This document shows positions 1 to 6,339 of a stretch of DNA of 8,424 nucleotides, in pieces. Source of the DNA: an uncultured Parasphingopyxis sp. GTDB taxonomy: Bacteria > Pseudomonadota > Alphaproteobacteria > Sphingomonadales > Sphingomonadaceae. Within the stretch, counting starts at the first letter, position 1. Each line of letters opens with the position of its first letter. The DNA lies in assembly GCA_905479515.1 (NCBI GenBank), contig CAJQMX010000336.1, forward strand, positions 1 to 8,424, given 5' to 3'. Both the position numbers and the translations under genes were made by a program. The notes below the pieces were generated by a model. It made no database searches. It was not told where the DNA came from and saw only the letters and a list, made by a program, of their open reading frames with translations.

Positions 1-450
1 TTCGAGTGCGAGGAACAGCTCGAAACATTCGTCGAGTACTTCGGCGGGGCGGCCATCGGGCCGGTCAATCTTGTTGACGACGACGATCGGCTTCAGGCCG
101 AGCGCCAGCGCCTTCCCGGTGACGAACTTGGTCTGCGGCATCGGGCCTTCAGCGGCATCGACAAGCAGGATAACGCCATCAACCATCGACAGGATACGCT
201 CAACCTCGGCGCCGAAATCGGCATGGCCCGGCGTATCAACGATGTTGATATGGTTGCCGTTCCACTCGACGCTCGTGCATTTGGCGAGAATCGTGATCCC
301 GCGCTCTTTCTCGAGCTCGTTCGAATCCATGGCCCGTTCCTCAACGCGCTCATTGTCGCGAAAAGTACCGGATTGCCGGAAAAGCTGGTCGACCAGTGTA
401 GTCTTGCCATGATCGACATGGGCGATGATGGCCACGTTACGAAGGCCCAT
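1..450 (-). CDS. typA: Translational GTPase TypA/BipA, N-terminal part (cut by window edge)
   Basis: This is the first 150 residues of TypA/BipA, a ribosome-associated translation-factor GTPase related to EF-G and LepA that acts in the cytoplasm in ribosome assembly and in stress or cold adaptation (family knowledge). The G domain is clear: the P-loop HVDHGKT at residues 11-17, GIT of switch I at 51-53, DTPGH (G3) at 72-76 and NKID (G4) at 126-129. The stretch after the P-loop, with [18 protein letters not shown], is diagnostic of TypA rather than LepA or EF-G. The ATG at 448-450 is chosen because [18 protein letters not shown] is the usual TypA start; a GAGAG sequence lies about 8 bases upstream. 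The frame stays open to base 1. The full protein is normally about 600 residues, so domains II, III, V and the C-terminal domain lie outside the window. It follows the DUF389 gene on the same strand after 87 bases, probably with its own promoter. Confidence 0.96.
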   Translation of the reverse strand, partial: MGLRNVAIIAHVDHGKTTLVDQLFRQSGTFRDNERVEERAMDSNELEKERGITILAKCTSVEWNGNHINIVDTPGHADFGAEVERILSMVDGVILLVDAAEGPMPQTKFVTGKALALGLKPIVVVNKIDRPDGRPAEVLDECFELFLALE

Positions 451-491
451 AGGGATTCTCTCAATTGTAAGGAGCGTCAGATTAGGGGCGG

Positions 492-520
492 CCTATAGAG
501 GCTTTGGTGCGCCGCAACAA
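492..520 (-). promoter_or_regulatory. Candidate sigma70-type promoter for typA
   Basis: On the minus strand, TTGTTG (515-520) and TATAGG (492-497) are separated by exactly 17 bases. This matches the TTGACA/TATAAT consensus at 3 of 6 and 4 of 6 positions. A start of transcription near 485 would leave a leader of about 35 bases before the typA ATG at 450. The sequence lies in the 87-base gap between the DUF389 stop and typA. No U-rich hairpin terminator is visible in that gap, so read-through from the DUF389 gene is also possible. The assignment rests on motif spacing only. Confidence 0.4.
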
Positions 521-537
521 GGGACTAGGGTCAGGAG

Positions 538-1599
538 CTATCCAAGAGGTGCGGATATGATGTCCGACATCTGCTGGATAAAGCCCACCGATCCAATCCC
601 GAATGCGATCCGGCCCGCCATCACGCCAAGGAAAAGCAGGAGCACAATCGCCCAGACTGCCATGATCCCTCCCGTCATCCGCCAGCTTTTCGGCGGTAGG
701 CCCTGAAACAGGAACATCGCGATGCCGGCAAGGTTCACACAGACAAGATTGGTCGCGAAAAGAAAAAGCGCATTGAGGCCGAGTATTTCATACCCCTTGC
801 TGAAAAACAGGCCAGCAGCAGCAATGGGCGGCACGAGCGCGACCGCAATCATCACGCCGACCAGAGACAGGGAAGCCCCGCGGCTGAATGCAAGCACGCC
901 AGCAGCCCCGCAAGCCAACGCCAATGTCACATCCGCAGGCGAAACGACGGACCGGTTGAATAGCTCGGGCACTGTCGGATCCACGGTGATCAGGAAACCC
1001 AGCCCATAGGTGGCTATCAGCGCCGCAAGCGCACCAACCACAAGCGTGAGCGTTGCCCGCCGCGCCATCTCTCGATTGCCGACCGTCGCGGCCAGAGCCA
1101 TTCCCATGGTCGGGCCCAGCAGCGGCGCGATCACCATGGCGCCAATCACCACGGCGACCTGCCCGCTGCGCATGCCGAGCGCGGCAATCACCGCCGACAG
1201 CACAACCGTTAATAGATAGGACGGCCTGATTGCGATGCTTTCAGCGATATCATCGAAAATCTCGTCCGTGCTGATCCGGTCACGACTGAAAAAGGCTTCA
1301 AGACGCGTCGGCGGCGGCAGATCAGGACCGGGAAGCGCTGTTTCCGGCGTTTCTTCAAGCGGCGGCAAAACGGCTTCAAGCGCCGCGACGGTTGTCGAGA
1401 ACCCTTCCGTCGCAGCGAAGTTTTGATCGAGTTCAGCAAGCAGGCGTTCAACATATCGCGGCTGAACGATGCAGGAGAATTTTTCGCGCCCATCCGGCAC
1501 CGTCTCCTGCCAGAATCGGCGGCAATGCCGGGCGATAACCTCACGGACTTTCGCCACTTCATGGTCCGGAACAATGATATCGACAATTCGTGCAGACAT
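538..1599 (-). CDS. DUF389 / TIGR00341 family membrane protein, function unknown
   Basis: The 353-residue protein has the two-part DUF389 architecture. Residues 1-80 form a soluble N-terminal domain beginning MSARIVDIIVPDHEVAKV. A proline-rich linker follows at about 80-100. After the amphipathic stretch RISTDEIFDDIAESIAIRPSY there is a membrane domain of about six to seven helices (roughly 127-143, 146-170, 184-206, 222-240, 244-264, 274-298, 309-330). The family core motif GAMVIAPLLGPTMG is at 153-166, and a second conserved patch, VGVMIAVALVPPIAAAG, is at 247-263. Members are found across bacteria and archaea without an established biochemical role; no substrate is implied by the sequence. 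The start at 1597-1599 keeps the complete N-terminal domain and has GAAGG about 9 bases upstream. It is divergent from the transporter gene at 1702 across a 102-base gap, and lies upstream of typA on the same strand. Confidence 0.9.
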   Translation of the reverse strand: MSARIVDIIVPDHEVAKVREVIARHCRRFWQETVPDGREKFSCIVQPRYVERLLAELDQNFAATEGFSTTVAALEAVLPPLEETPETALPGPDLPPPTRLEAFFSRDRISTDEIFDDIAESIAIRPSYLLTVVLSAVIAALGMRSGQVAVVIGAMVIAPLLGPTMGMALAATVGNREMARRATLTLVVGALAALIATYGLGFLITVDPTVPELFNRSVVSPADVTLALACGAAGVLAFSRGASLSLVGVMIAVALVPPIAAAGLFFSKGYEILGLNALFLFATNLVCVNLAGIAMFLFQGLPPKSWRMTGGIMAVWAIVLLLFLGVMAGRIAFGIGSVGFIQQMSDIISAPLG

Positions 1600-1701
1600 G
1601 GTTCGTCGCCCTTCGTTGCGGACAGTCTAGCCGGTTGGCCGGTCAAGTCGAATAAATCCGCATGCTATCGCAAAACCGGCAAAGCGCGCTAAAGCCGCCC
1701 G
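1600..1701. promoter_or_regulatory. Divergent intergenic region, DUF389 gene / YfeH-like transporter gene
   Basis: This 102-base gap must carry the start signals for both divergent genes. It contains three CCGG cores: two in CCGGTTGGCCGG (1631-1642) and one in ACCGGC (1675-1680). On the minus strand a TTGACC hexamer (1641-1646) resembles a -35 box, but no good -10 lies at 16-18 bases from it. I could not identify a convincing promoter for either gene. The plus-strand gene has no good Shine-Dalgarno sequence within the last 15 bases. Confidence 0.3.
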
Positions 1702-2676
1702 ATGCAACGCCTCGCATCGATCTTCATTCCCGACCGGTTCATCATCATCCTGCTCGCCATGGTTGGTGTGGCGGCCCTGTTCCCTGCGCGAGGCGCGGCG
1801 CTCGACCTGCTCGGGACGGTCTCGACGGTGTGTATCGTTACGCTGTTCTTTGTCCATGGAGCCCGGCTCAGCCGTCAGGCGGTGTTGGGCGGATTTACCC
1901 GGCTAAAGCTGCATCTGGCGATTGTCGGATTTACCTTCCTCGCCTTCCCGTTACTTGGCCTGGCGCTGACCACGCTTGCCGCTCCCTTTATCGATGCGGC
2001 CTTTATTCCGGGCATCCTGTTTTTATGCGCGCTGCCGACAACCGTCGCCTCGTCCATTGCCATGGTCTCGATGGCGCGAGGCAATATTGCGGCCTCGGTT
2101 ATCGCGGCGGCGCTCTCTTCGATGCTTGGCGTGGTACTGACGCCGCTGATGTTTGCCGCTTTGCTATCCACATCCGGCGCGCCGATTGACGTTTCTGGCA
2201 TCGGCAAGGTCGTGCTGATCCTTGCTTTGCCCTTTGGGGTTGGCCAGTTGTGCCGCCCCTTGGTGGGCGCATGGGTAGCAGCCCATCCGGGAATCAGCCG
2301 CTCGCTGGACAGGCTGACCATATTGCTCGCCATCTATGTTGCTCTGTCCGCCGCTGTGGGGGGCGGCCTGCTCGCCGGGCTAGGCCTGAGCCGCTTCCTC
2401 CTTTTGCTCGCAGCCATGCTCGTCTTGCTGGTGCTGGTGATTTCGGCGGCCATGCTGGCCGTAAGATTGCTCGGCTTCGACTATGGCGACGGAACCGCCC
2501 TGCTGTTCGCCGCGATGCAGAAAAGCGTGATCTCGGGAACGCCCATGGCGCGGATCCTGTTTCCGGGTGCCGAGGCCGGGCTGATCATCGTGCCCCTGCT
2601 CGTCTATTATGTGCCAATGATGACCGTGTCCGCGATCATGGCAGCACGGATGGGCGCGCGGCACGCGACCGACTAG
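1702..2676 (+). CDS. Bile acid:sodium symporter superfamily transporter (YfeH / SLC10A7-like)
   Basis: This is a 324-residue, very hydrophobic inner-membrane protein with about ten helices. It closely follows E. coli YfeH, the bacterial relative of SLC10A7, in motif order: FIPDRF near the N-terminus, LFPARG at 26-31, LFFVHGARLSR at 48-58, LHLAIVGFTF at 70-79, LPTTVASSIAM at 111-121, a GN pair at 127-128, GQLCRP at 181-186 and QKSVISGTPMARILFP at 273-288. The length matches the family. The physiological substrate of this subgroup is not established, so 'bile acid' is only the superfamily name; a sodium-coupled organic anion carrier is the family expectation. The ATG at 1702 is the first start after an in-frame TAA at 1690-1692, and the homology begins right there, although the ribosome binding site is weak. 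Its TAG stop (2674-2676) overlaps the stop of the convergent DUF2474 gene. Confidence 0.9.
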   Translation: MQRLASIFIPDRFIIILLAMVGVAALFPARGAALDLLGTVSTVCIVTLFFVHGARLSRQAVLGGFTRLKLHLAIVGFTFLAFPLLGLALTTLAAPFIDAAFIPGILFLCALPTTVASSIAMVSMARGNIAASVIAAALSSMLGVVLTPLMFAALLSTSGAPIDVSGIGKVVLILALPFGVGQLCRPLVGAWVAAHPGISRSLDRLTILLAIYVALSAAVGGGLLAGLGLSRFLLLLAAMLVLLVLVISAAMLAVRLLGFDYGDGTALLFAAMQKSVISGTPMARILFPGAEAGLIIVPLLVYYVPMMTVSAIMAARMGARHATD

Positions 2677-2813
2677 GCGATCCAGAGCCTCAATACGAAA
2701 CCCACAGCCGACACAGTCGCCACGCCCAAGGCCCATAAACCCACAAACCAGGCAAGCTTCTGCCAGAGCGGGCGCTCCTGGTTGTTACGCTTCTCAATGA
2801 TAGCCGGTCTCAT
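2673..2813 (-). CDS. DUF2474 small membrane protein, candidate cytochrome bd accessory subunit
   Basis: This encodes 46 residues: a basic N-terminal segment (MRPAIIEKRNNQERP), then one hydrophobic helix at about 17-43 with the pattern PLWQKLAWFVGLWALGV, ending RLWIA. The LW-x-KL-x-WFVGLWALGV pattern is typical of DUF2474 proteins, which are found next to cydAB of the CIO type. By analogy with E. coli CydX, a one-helix subunit of the oxidase is likely, but this is inferred. The ATG at 2811-2813 lies inside the last codons of cydB, giving a 20-base overlap (2794-2813), so translation probably depends on ribosomes finishing cydB; no strong Shine-Dalgarno is seen. An upstream in-frame ATG at 2871-2873 would add 20 residues read out of frame with cydB and unlike the family, so I rejected it. 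The stop shares CTAG with the convergent transporter gene. Confidence 0.8.
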   Translation of the reverse strand: MRPAIIEKRNNQERPLWQKLAWFVGLWALGVATVSAVGFVLRLWIA

Positions 2814-3798
2814 CGACTTTGCCGCGGAAAATCCAATAGGCCCAGACCGTATAGCCCAGTACGACCGGGACAAGAATCACCGCGCCTACCAGCATAAAGA
2901 TCTGGCTTTCGCGCGGAGCGGCGGCTTCGTAGATCGAAATGCTGCCGGGCACGACATCAGGCCAGATCGAGATACCGAGCCCAATCATCGAAAGCAGGAA
3001 CAGGCCGAGCGCCCAGAAGAAGGGCCGAATATCGTAACCCGATTCAAGGTCACGCCAAAGCATATAGCCCATCCCCAATACAAGCAGGGGCATCGGGATG
3101 GTGACGGCAAGGCCCGGCCATTCAAACCAGCGCACGAAATATTGCGGCTCTACAAAAGGCGTGGCGAGGCTGACCGCACCGATCATCAACAGCGTAAACG
3201 GGGTCAGCCATTTGGCAAACCGCCGCGCTTTCACACGCAGCGATCCGGTCGTTTTCATGACCAACCAGCAGGCACCAAGCAACTGATAACCGATGACCAG
3301 CGCCGCTCCGCAGAGCAGGCTGAACGGTGTCAACCAGTTCCACCATCCGCCGGCATAGGCGCGGTCCTGTACCTCGATACCCTGCAACAAGGCACCGAGC
3401 GCGATCCCCTGCGCGAGCGTTGCGACCAGCGAACCGGCGAAAAAGCTGAAGTCCCAAAAACGGCGATGACCGGGATCGCGCCAGCGAAACTCGAACGCGA
3501 CACCGCGAAACACAAGCCCGAGCAACATCGCGATAAGCGGGGCATAAAGCGCGGGCAGGATCACGGCATAGGCAAGCGGGAAAGCCGCCAGCAATCCGCC
3601 GCCGCCCAGCACCAGCCAGGTCTCGTTACCATCCCAAACCGGCGCGATGCTGTTCATCGCCATGTTCCGCTCTGTCCCGACATTGAGATGCGGAAAGAGC
3701 ATTCCGATCCCCAGATCGAAACCGTCCATCACCACATAGGCGGCAATGCCGATGGCTATGATCGCGGCCCAGATGATCGTGAGCATGGGATCGCTCAT
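2794..3798 (-). CDS. cydB: Cytochrome bd-type (CIO) quinol oxidase subunit II
   Basis: Subunit II of the heme-only quinol oxidase of the inner membrane. It pairs with CydA in reducing O2 to water with electrons from ubiquinol; it binds no heme itself but builds the core of the dimer (family knowledge). The 334 residues carry the conserved MDGFDLGIG at 24-32, WDGNETWLVLGGG at 55-67, FRGVAFEFRWR at 97-107 and the C-terminal YTVWAYWIFRGKV at 316-328, with about eight to nine membrane helices. The start codon overlaps the cydA stop in an ATGA (3795-3798), and AAGGA (3805-3809 on this strand) sits 6 bases upstream, so the two subunits should be translationally coupled. The 3' end overlaps the DUF2474 gene. 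The length is slightly below the 378 residues of E. coli CydB and fits the CioB group. Confidence 0.96.
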   Translation of the reverse strand: MSDPMLTIIWAAIIAIGIAAYVVMDGFDLGIGMLFPHLNVGTERNMAMNSIAPVWDGNETWLVLGGGGLLAAFPLAYAVILPALYAPLIAMLLGLVFRGVAFEFRWRDPGHRRFWDFSFFAGSLVATLAQGIALGALLQGIEVQDRAYAGGWWNWLTPFSLLCGAALVIGYQLLGACWLVMKTTGSLRVKARRFAKWLTPFTLLMIGAVSLATPFVEPQYFVRWFEWPGLAVTIPMPLLVLGMGYMLWRDLESGYDIRPFFWALGLFLLSMIGLGISIWPDVVPGSISIYEAAAPRESQIFMLVGAVILVPVVLGYTVWAYWIFRGKVDETGYH

Positions 3799-5231
3799 GG
3801 CGCGTCCTTTTCTTGGTCGGGAGACGTATCCGCATCATCCAGTTCAAGGCCCGCAGCCGGCGTAATCCCGGCGGCGCGGATCGGGATATCCCCCAGCTTT
3901 CCCCTACTATCCGCTGGCGCCTTTGACATCAGCTTGAGAATATAAACCGTTCCCGCGCCGAACACCGCAAAATAGACGATGACAAAGGCAAGCAGCGACA
4001 TGCCAACGGCAGGGGCATCAATCGCGGACACCGCTTCGGAGGTGCGCAACTGGCCGTAAATCACCCAGGGCTGGCGCCCGACCTCGGTCGTGATCCAGCC
4101 TGCAATCACCGCGACAAAACCAGCCGGGCTCATCGCCAGCGCGAAACGGTGCAGCCAGCGCCAGCTGTACAGCCTGCCGCGCCAGCGTGCGAAGAGACTG
4201 AGCAGGCCAAGACCCGCCATCAAAAATCCCAGCCCGACCATGATCCGGAACGACCAGAAAACGATTCCAACCGGTGGGCGATCCTCGCGCGCAACGGAAT
4301 CAAGGCCAGCCATCCCTGCATTGATGTCATGCCGCAGGATCAGCGAACCCAGCCCCGGAATCGCGACCTGATAGTGAACGGTTTCTTCCTCGCTATCGGG
4401 AATGCCGAACAGGATCAGCGGTGCGGCCCGTTCGTAACTTTCGAAATGCCCCTCCATCGCAGCGACCTTCATCGGCTGATGCTCAAGCGTGTTGAGGCCG
4501 TGCATATCGCCCGCAAAAATCTGGATCGGCGCGACAATCGCAGCCATCCACATCGCCATCGAGAACATTTTTTTCACGCCCGGCCGATCGTGGCCCTTGA
4601 GCAGATGCCAAGCCCCTACCCCGCCAACGACAAGCGCCGTCGTCAAATAGGCAGCGATCACTGTATGGACGAGGCGGTAGGGGAAACTGGGGTTGAACAC
4701 GACATCCCACCAGCTGCCTGCAATCACAAATTGGCCGACCTCGTTGGTGGTAAAGCCGGTCGGTGTCTGCATCCAACTGTTCACCGAGAGAATCCAGAAG
4801 GCCGAGACCGCTGTTCCGGCGGCGACCATCAGCGTCGCCGTGAAATGCAGTTTCTTGCCGACCTTATCCATGCCGAACAGCATCACGCCGAGAAAACCTG
4901 CTTCCAGGAAAAAGGCCGTGAGCACCTCATAGGCCATTAACGGCCCGATAATCGGCCCTGCGCGATCCGAAAAAACCGCCCAGTTGGTGCCGAATTGATA
5001 GGACATAACAATGCCCGATACGACACCCATCCCGAAGGTCAGTGCAAAGATCTTCAGCCAATATTGAAAGAGGCGAAGATAGACATCGTCTTTCGTTTTC
5101 AGCCACAGCGCCTCAAGGACGGCGAGGAAACTGGCCAAGCCAATGGAAAAGGCCGGAAAAATGAAATGAATGCTGATCGTGAATGCGAATTGCATTCGCG
5201 CGAGAAGCAGGGCGAGTTCGGTATCGGCCAT
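3795..5231 (-). CDS. cydA: Cytochrome bd-type quinol oxidase subunit I, short Q-loop (CIO type)
   Basis: Heme-carrying subunit of the bd-family quinol:O2 oxidoreductase. Key residues align with E. coli CydA at a constant +3 offset: His22 (E. coli His19), Glu102 and Glu110 (Glu99, Glu107), His189 (His186), and Lys255 and Glu260 of the quinol loop (Lys252, Glu257). After that the offset changes: Met331 in FRIMV corresponds to Met393, so about 65 residues of the C-terminal Q-loop are absent. The GRQPW motif is at 385-389. This is the short-Q-loop type called cyanide-insensitive oxidase (CioA) in pseudomonads. About nine helices are visible, and residues 434-478 form a hydrophilic tail with an acidic end. 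The ATG at 5229-5231 gives MADTELALLLARMQFAFTISIH, the expected N-terminus; an AGG lies about 10 bases upstream. Neighbours are zntB, 90 bases upstream, and cydB, overlapping by 4 bases. The cydDC assembly genes are not in the window. Confidence 0.96.
   Translation of the reverse strand: MADTELALLLARMQFAFTISIHFIFPAFSIGLASFLAVLEALWLKTKDDVYLRLFQYWLKIFALTFGMGVVSGIVMSYQFGTNWAVFSDRAGPIIGPLMAYEVLTAFFLEAGFLGVMLFGMDKVGKKLHFTATLMVAAGTAVSAFWILSVNSWMQTPTGFTTNEVGQFVIAGSWWDVVFNPSFPYRLVHTVIAAYLTTALVVGGVGAWHLLKGHDRPGVKKMFSMAMWMAAIVAPIQIFAGDMHGLNTLEHQPMKVAAMEGHFESYERAAPLILFGIPDSEEETVHYQVAIPGLGSLILRHDINAGMAGLDSVAREDRPPVGIVFWSFRIMVGLGFLMAGLGLLSLFARWRGRLYSWRWLHRFALAMSPAGFVAVIAGWITTEVGRQPWVIYGQLRTSEAVSAIDAPAVGMSLLAFVIVYFAVFGAGTVYILKLMSKAPADSRGKLGDIPIRAAGITPAAGLELDDADTSPDQEKDAP
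5178..5200. repeat. Inverted repeat inside the start of cydA
   Basis: GAATGC (5181-5186) and GCATTC (5192-5197) are perfect 6-base arms around a 5-base loop; two further pairs outside one mismatch extend it to 5178-5200. It falls in codons 11-18 of cydA, over the ARMQFAFT residues. It may fold in the mRNA near the start, or be chance from codons under protein constraint. Confidence 0.35.
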
Positions 5232-5321
5232 GGCCCGATTACCTAGCCTGAAACAACGAAGAATGCATCACCCGCAATCTTCTATCTGGGTGCAGTCAGT
5301 TGCAAGAAACGCAACCGTGTT
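5232..5321 (-). promoter_or_regulatory. zntB-cydA intergenic region, likely cydA leader and promoter
   Basis: This 90-base gap, large against the 4-20 base spacings elsewhere in the block, suggests a separate cydA promoter. On the minus strand, TTGCAA (5300-5305) could be a -35 box, with TAGAAG 15 bases on as a poor -10; I do not consider either proven. No TTGAT-N4-ATCAA site for an FNR/Anr-type regulator is present. Two inverted repeats are visible: GTTGC/GCAAC (5299-5315) and CACCC/GGGTG (5269-5292, with TGCA next to each arm). Neither is followed by a T-run on the zntB sense strand, so there is no classic terminator after zntB. Confidence 0.35.
5299..5315. repeat. Perfect inverted repeat GTTGC-N7-GCAAC between zntB and cydA
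   Basis: Arms at 5299-5303 and 5311-5315 flank a 7-base spacer. It begins 6 bases past the zntB stop codon in the direction of transcription and lies about 70 bases upstream of the cydA start. This position would suit an operator for a dimeric regulator, or a short hairpin after zntB. No known box is recognised. Confidence 0.4.
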
Positions 5322-6329
5322 TCACAGCCATTTGAGCTTGCGGAAAACCAGCAGCTCAATGACCAGCAAAACGGTAAGCGCCACGCAGGTAACCCAAAAG
5401 GCATCGCCGCTTTCAACCCCCGGCATTCCGCCGACATTGATGCCGAGAAGCCCAGTCAAAAAGCTGAGAGGCAGGAAGATCGCCGCAACAATCGAGAGCA
5501 CATACAAGTTGCGGTTCAACTGCTCGCTGAGCCGATTGGCGATATGATCCTTAAGCACCAGTGCGCGTTCGCGGGCCACGTCGATTTCTTCGATATGGCG
5601 CTGGGTGCGATCCGCGGTTTCACGCAAGGTCAGGCTCATCTGCTGATCGAGCCAATCAGGTGGGTCTGCCATCAGCCGGTTCAGGCCCTCGCGCTGCGGA
5701 GCCAGGAACCGCCGAACACCGACAACTTCCTGCCTGAGATCACCAAGTACCTGCCGCAATTCTGACGGATCATCACGTTCCGTCCGCGCCTCGATATCGT
5801 CGATTTGATCGTCATAATCGACAACGATCCTGCCAATGCCATCTGTCAGATCATCAATCAGCTCGACATAAAGTTGGGGAAGAGACGCTGGCCCCTCTTT
5901 TCTCGTCACCAGTTTCTCGAAAAGGTTGCGCGTCGATATCAGCTTTTCCTGACGTACGGTGATCAGCCGATTGCCATCCGACCACATGTGCAGCGACACC
6001 ATGTCCTCGATCTCGCTACCGGGGTTGAGGTTCACACCCCTCAGGATCGCGACAAAACCTTTCGAGCCATGAAAGACACGGGGCCGCGATTCGCTCGAAA
6101 GCATTGCGCCAGCTGTCGGTTCGGTAAGCCCGCCATCACTGCCCAACCATTGCCGGACACGTTCGGATGCGCCGTTGACGTGCAACCAGATCGGCGGGCG
6201 GCTGGCTGTCCAGCTTTCAACCGCCTCCCAGCCAACCCGCTCCGCGCCGCCATTTCCATCGAGCAAGCAGGCAAAGATCAGGCCATCCTCTTCCATGAGC
6301 GGCGCACGATCCGTCTGTTCAGTATCCAT
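5322..6329 (-). CDS. zntB: CorA-family metal transporter, ZntB type
   Basis: This inner-membrane homopentameric divalent-cation transporter belongs to the CorA superfamily, ZntB branch; E. coli ZntB carries zinc (family knowledge), but the cation here is not shown by sequence. The 335 residues consist of a large soluble N-terminal domain (about 1-270, with the long helical stretch VVDYDDQIDDIEARTERDD and following charged helices) and two C-terminal helices at about 276-296 and 310-330. The pore signature is GIN at 296-298 in LLGINVGGMPG, the ZntB form of the CorA GMN motif, and the protein ends in the typical basic FRKLKWL. I prefer the ATG at 6327-6329: AGGAG lies 7 bases upstream. The adjacent in-frame GTG at 6330-6332 would leave only 4. 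The glsA stop is just 10 bases upstream and this Shine-Dalgarno directly abuts it, so the two are probably coupled. Confidence 0.92.
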   Translation of the reverse strand: MDTEQTDRAPLMEEDGLIFACLLDGNGGAERVGWEAVESWTASRPPIWLHVNGASERVRQWLGSDGGLTEPTAGAMLSSESRPRVFHGSKGFVAILRGVNLNPGSEIEDMVSLHMWSDGNRLITVRQEKLISTRNLFEKLVTRKEGPASLPQLYVELIDDLTDGIGRIVVDYDDQIDDIEARTERDDPSELRQVLGDLRQEVVGVRRFLAPQREGLNRLMADPPDWLDQQMSLTLRETADRTQRHIEEIDVARERALVLKDHIANRLSEQLNRNLYVLSIVAAIFLPLSFLTGLLGINVGGMPGVESGDAFWVTCVALTVLLVIELLVFRKLKWL

Positions 6330-6339
6330 CACCCAGCTC

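Noticed and set aside
2814..2873. A longer start for the DUF2474 gene at 2873
   Set aside because: The extra 20 residues lie wholly inside cydB in another frame and do not resemble the short basic N-terminus expected for the family; the start at 2813 gives a typical size.
2782..3945. A 387-codon open frame on the plus strand antisense to cydB and the cydA end
   Set aside because: Its translation is rich in Arg, Gln, His, Asp and Pro with no recognisable domain, no ribosome binding site, and it mirrors the codon pattern of cydB, which is unmistakable on the other strand. It is a shadow frame.
4149..4940. A 263-codon open frame on the plus strand antisense to cydA
   Set aside because: Low-complexity charged translation opposite a fully conserved CydA sequence; no domain or start signal. 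Shadow frame.
5299..5315. Intrinsic terminator after zntB
   Set aside because: The stem has only 5 base pairs and no T-run follows on the zntB sense strand, so it does not qualify; kept as an inverted repeat only.
6330..6332. GTG as the zntB start, one codon upstream of the ATG
   Set aside because: The ATG at 6327-6329 has the better codon and a 7-base gap to AGGAG; the GTG would have only 4 bases.
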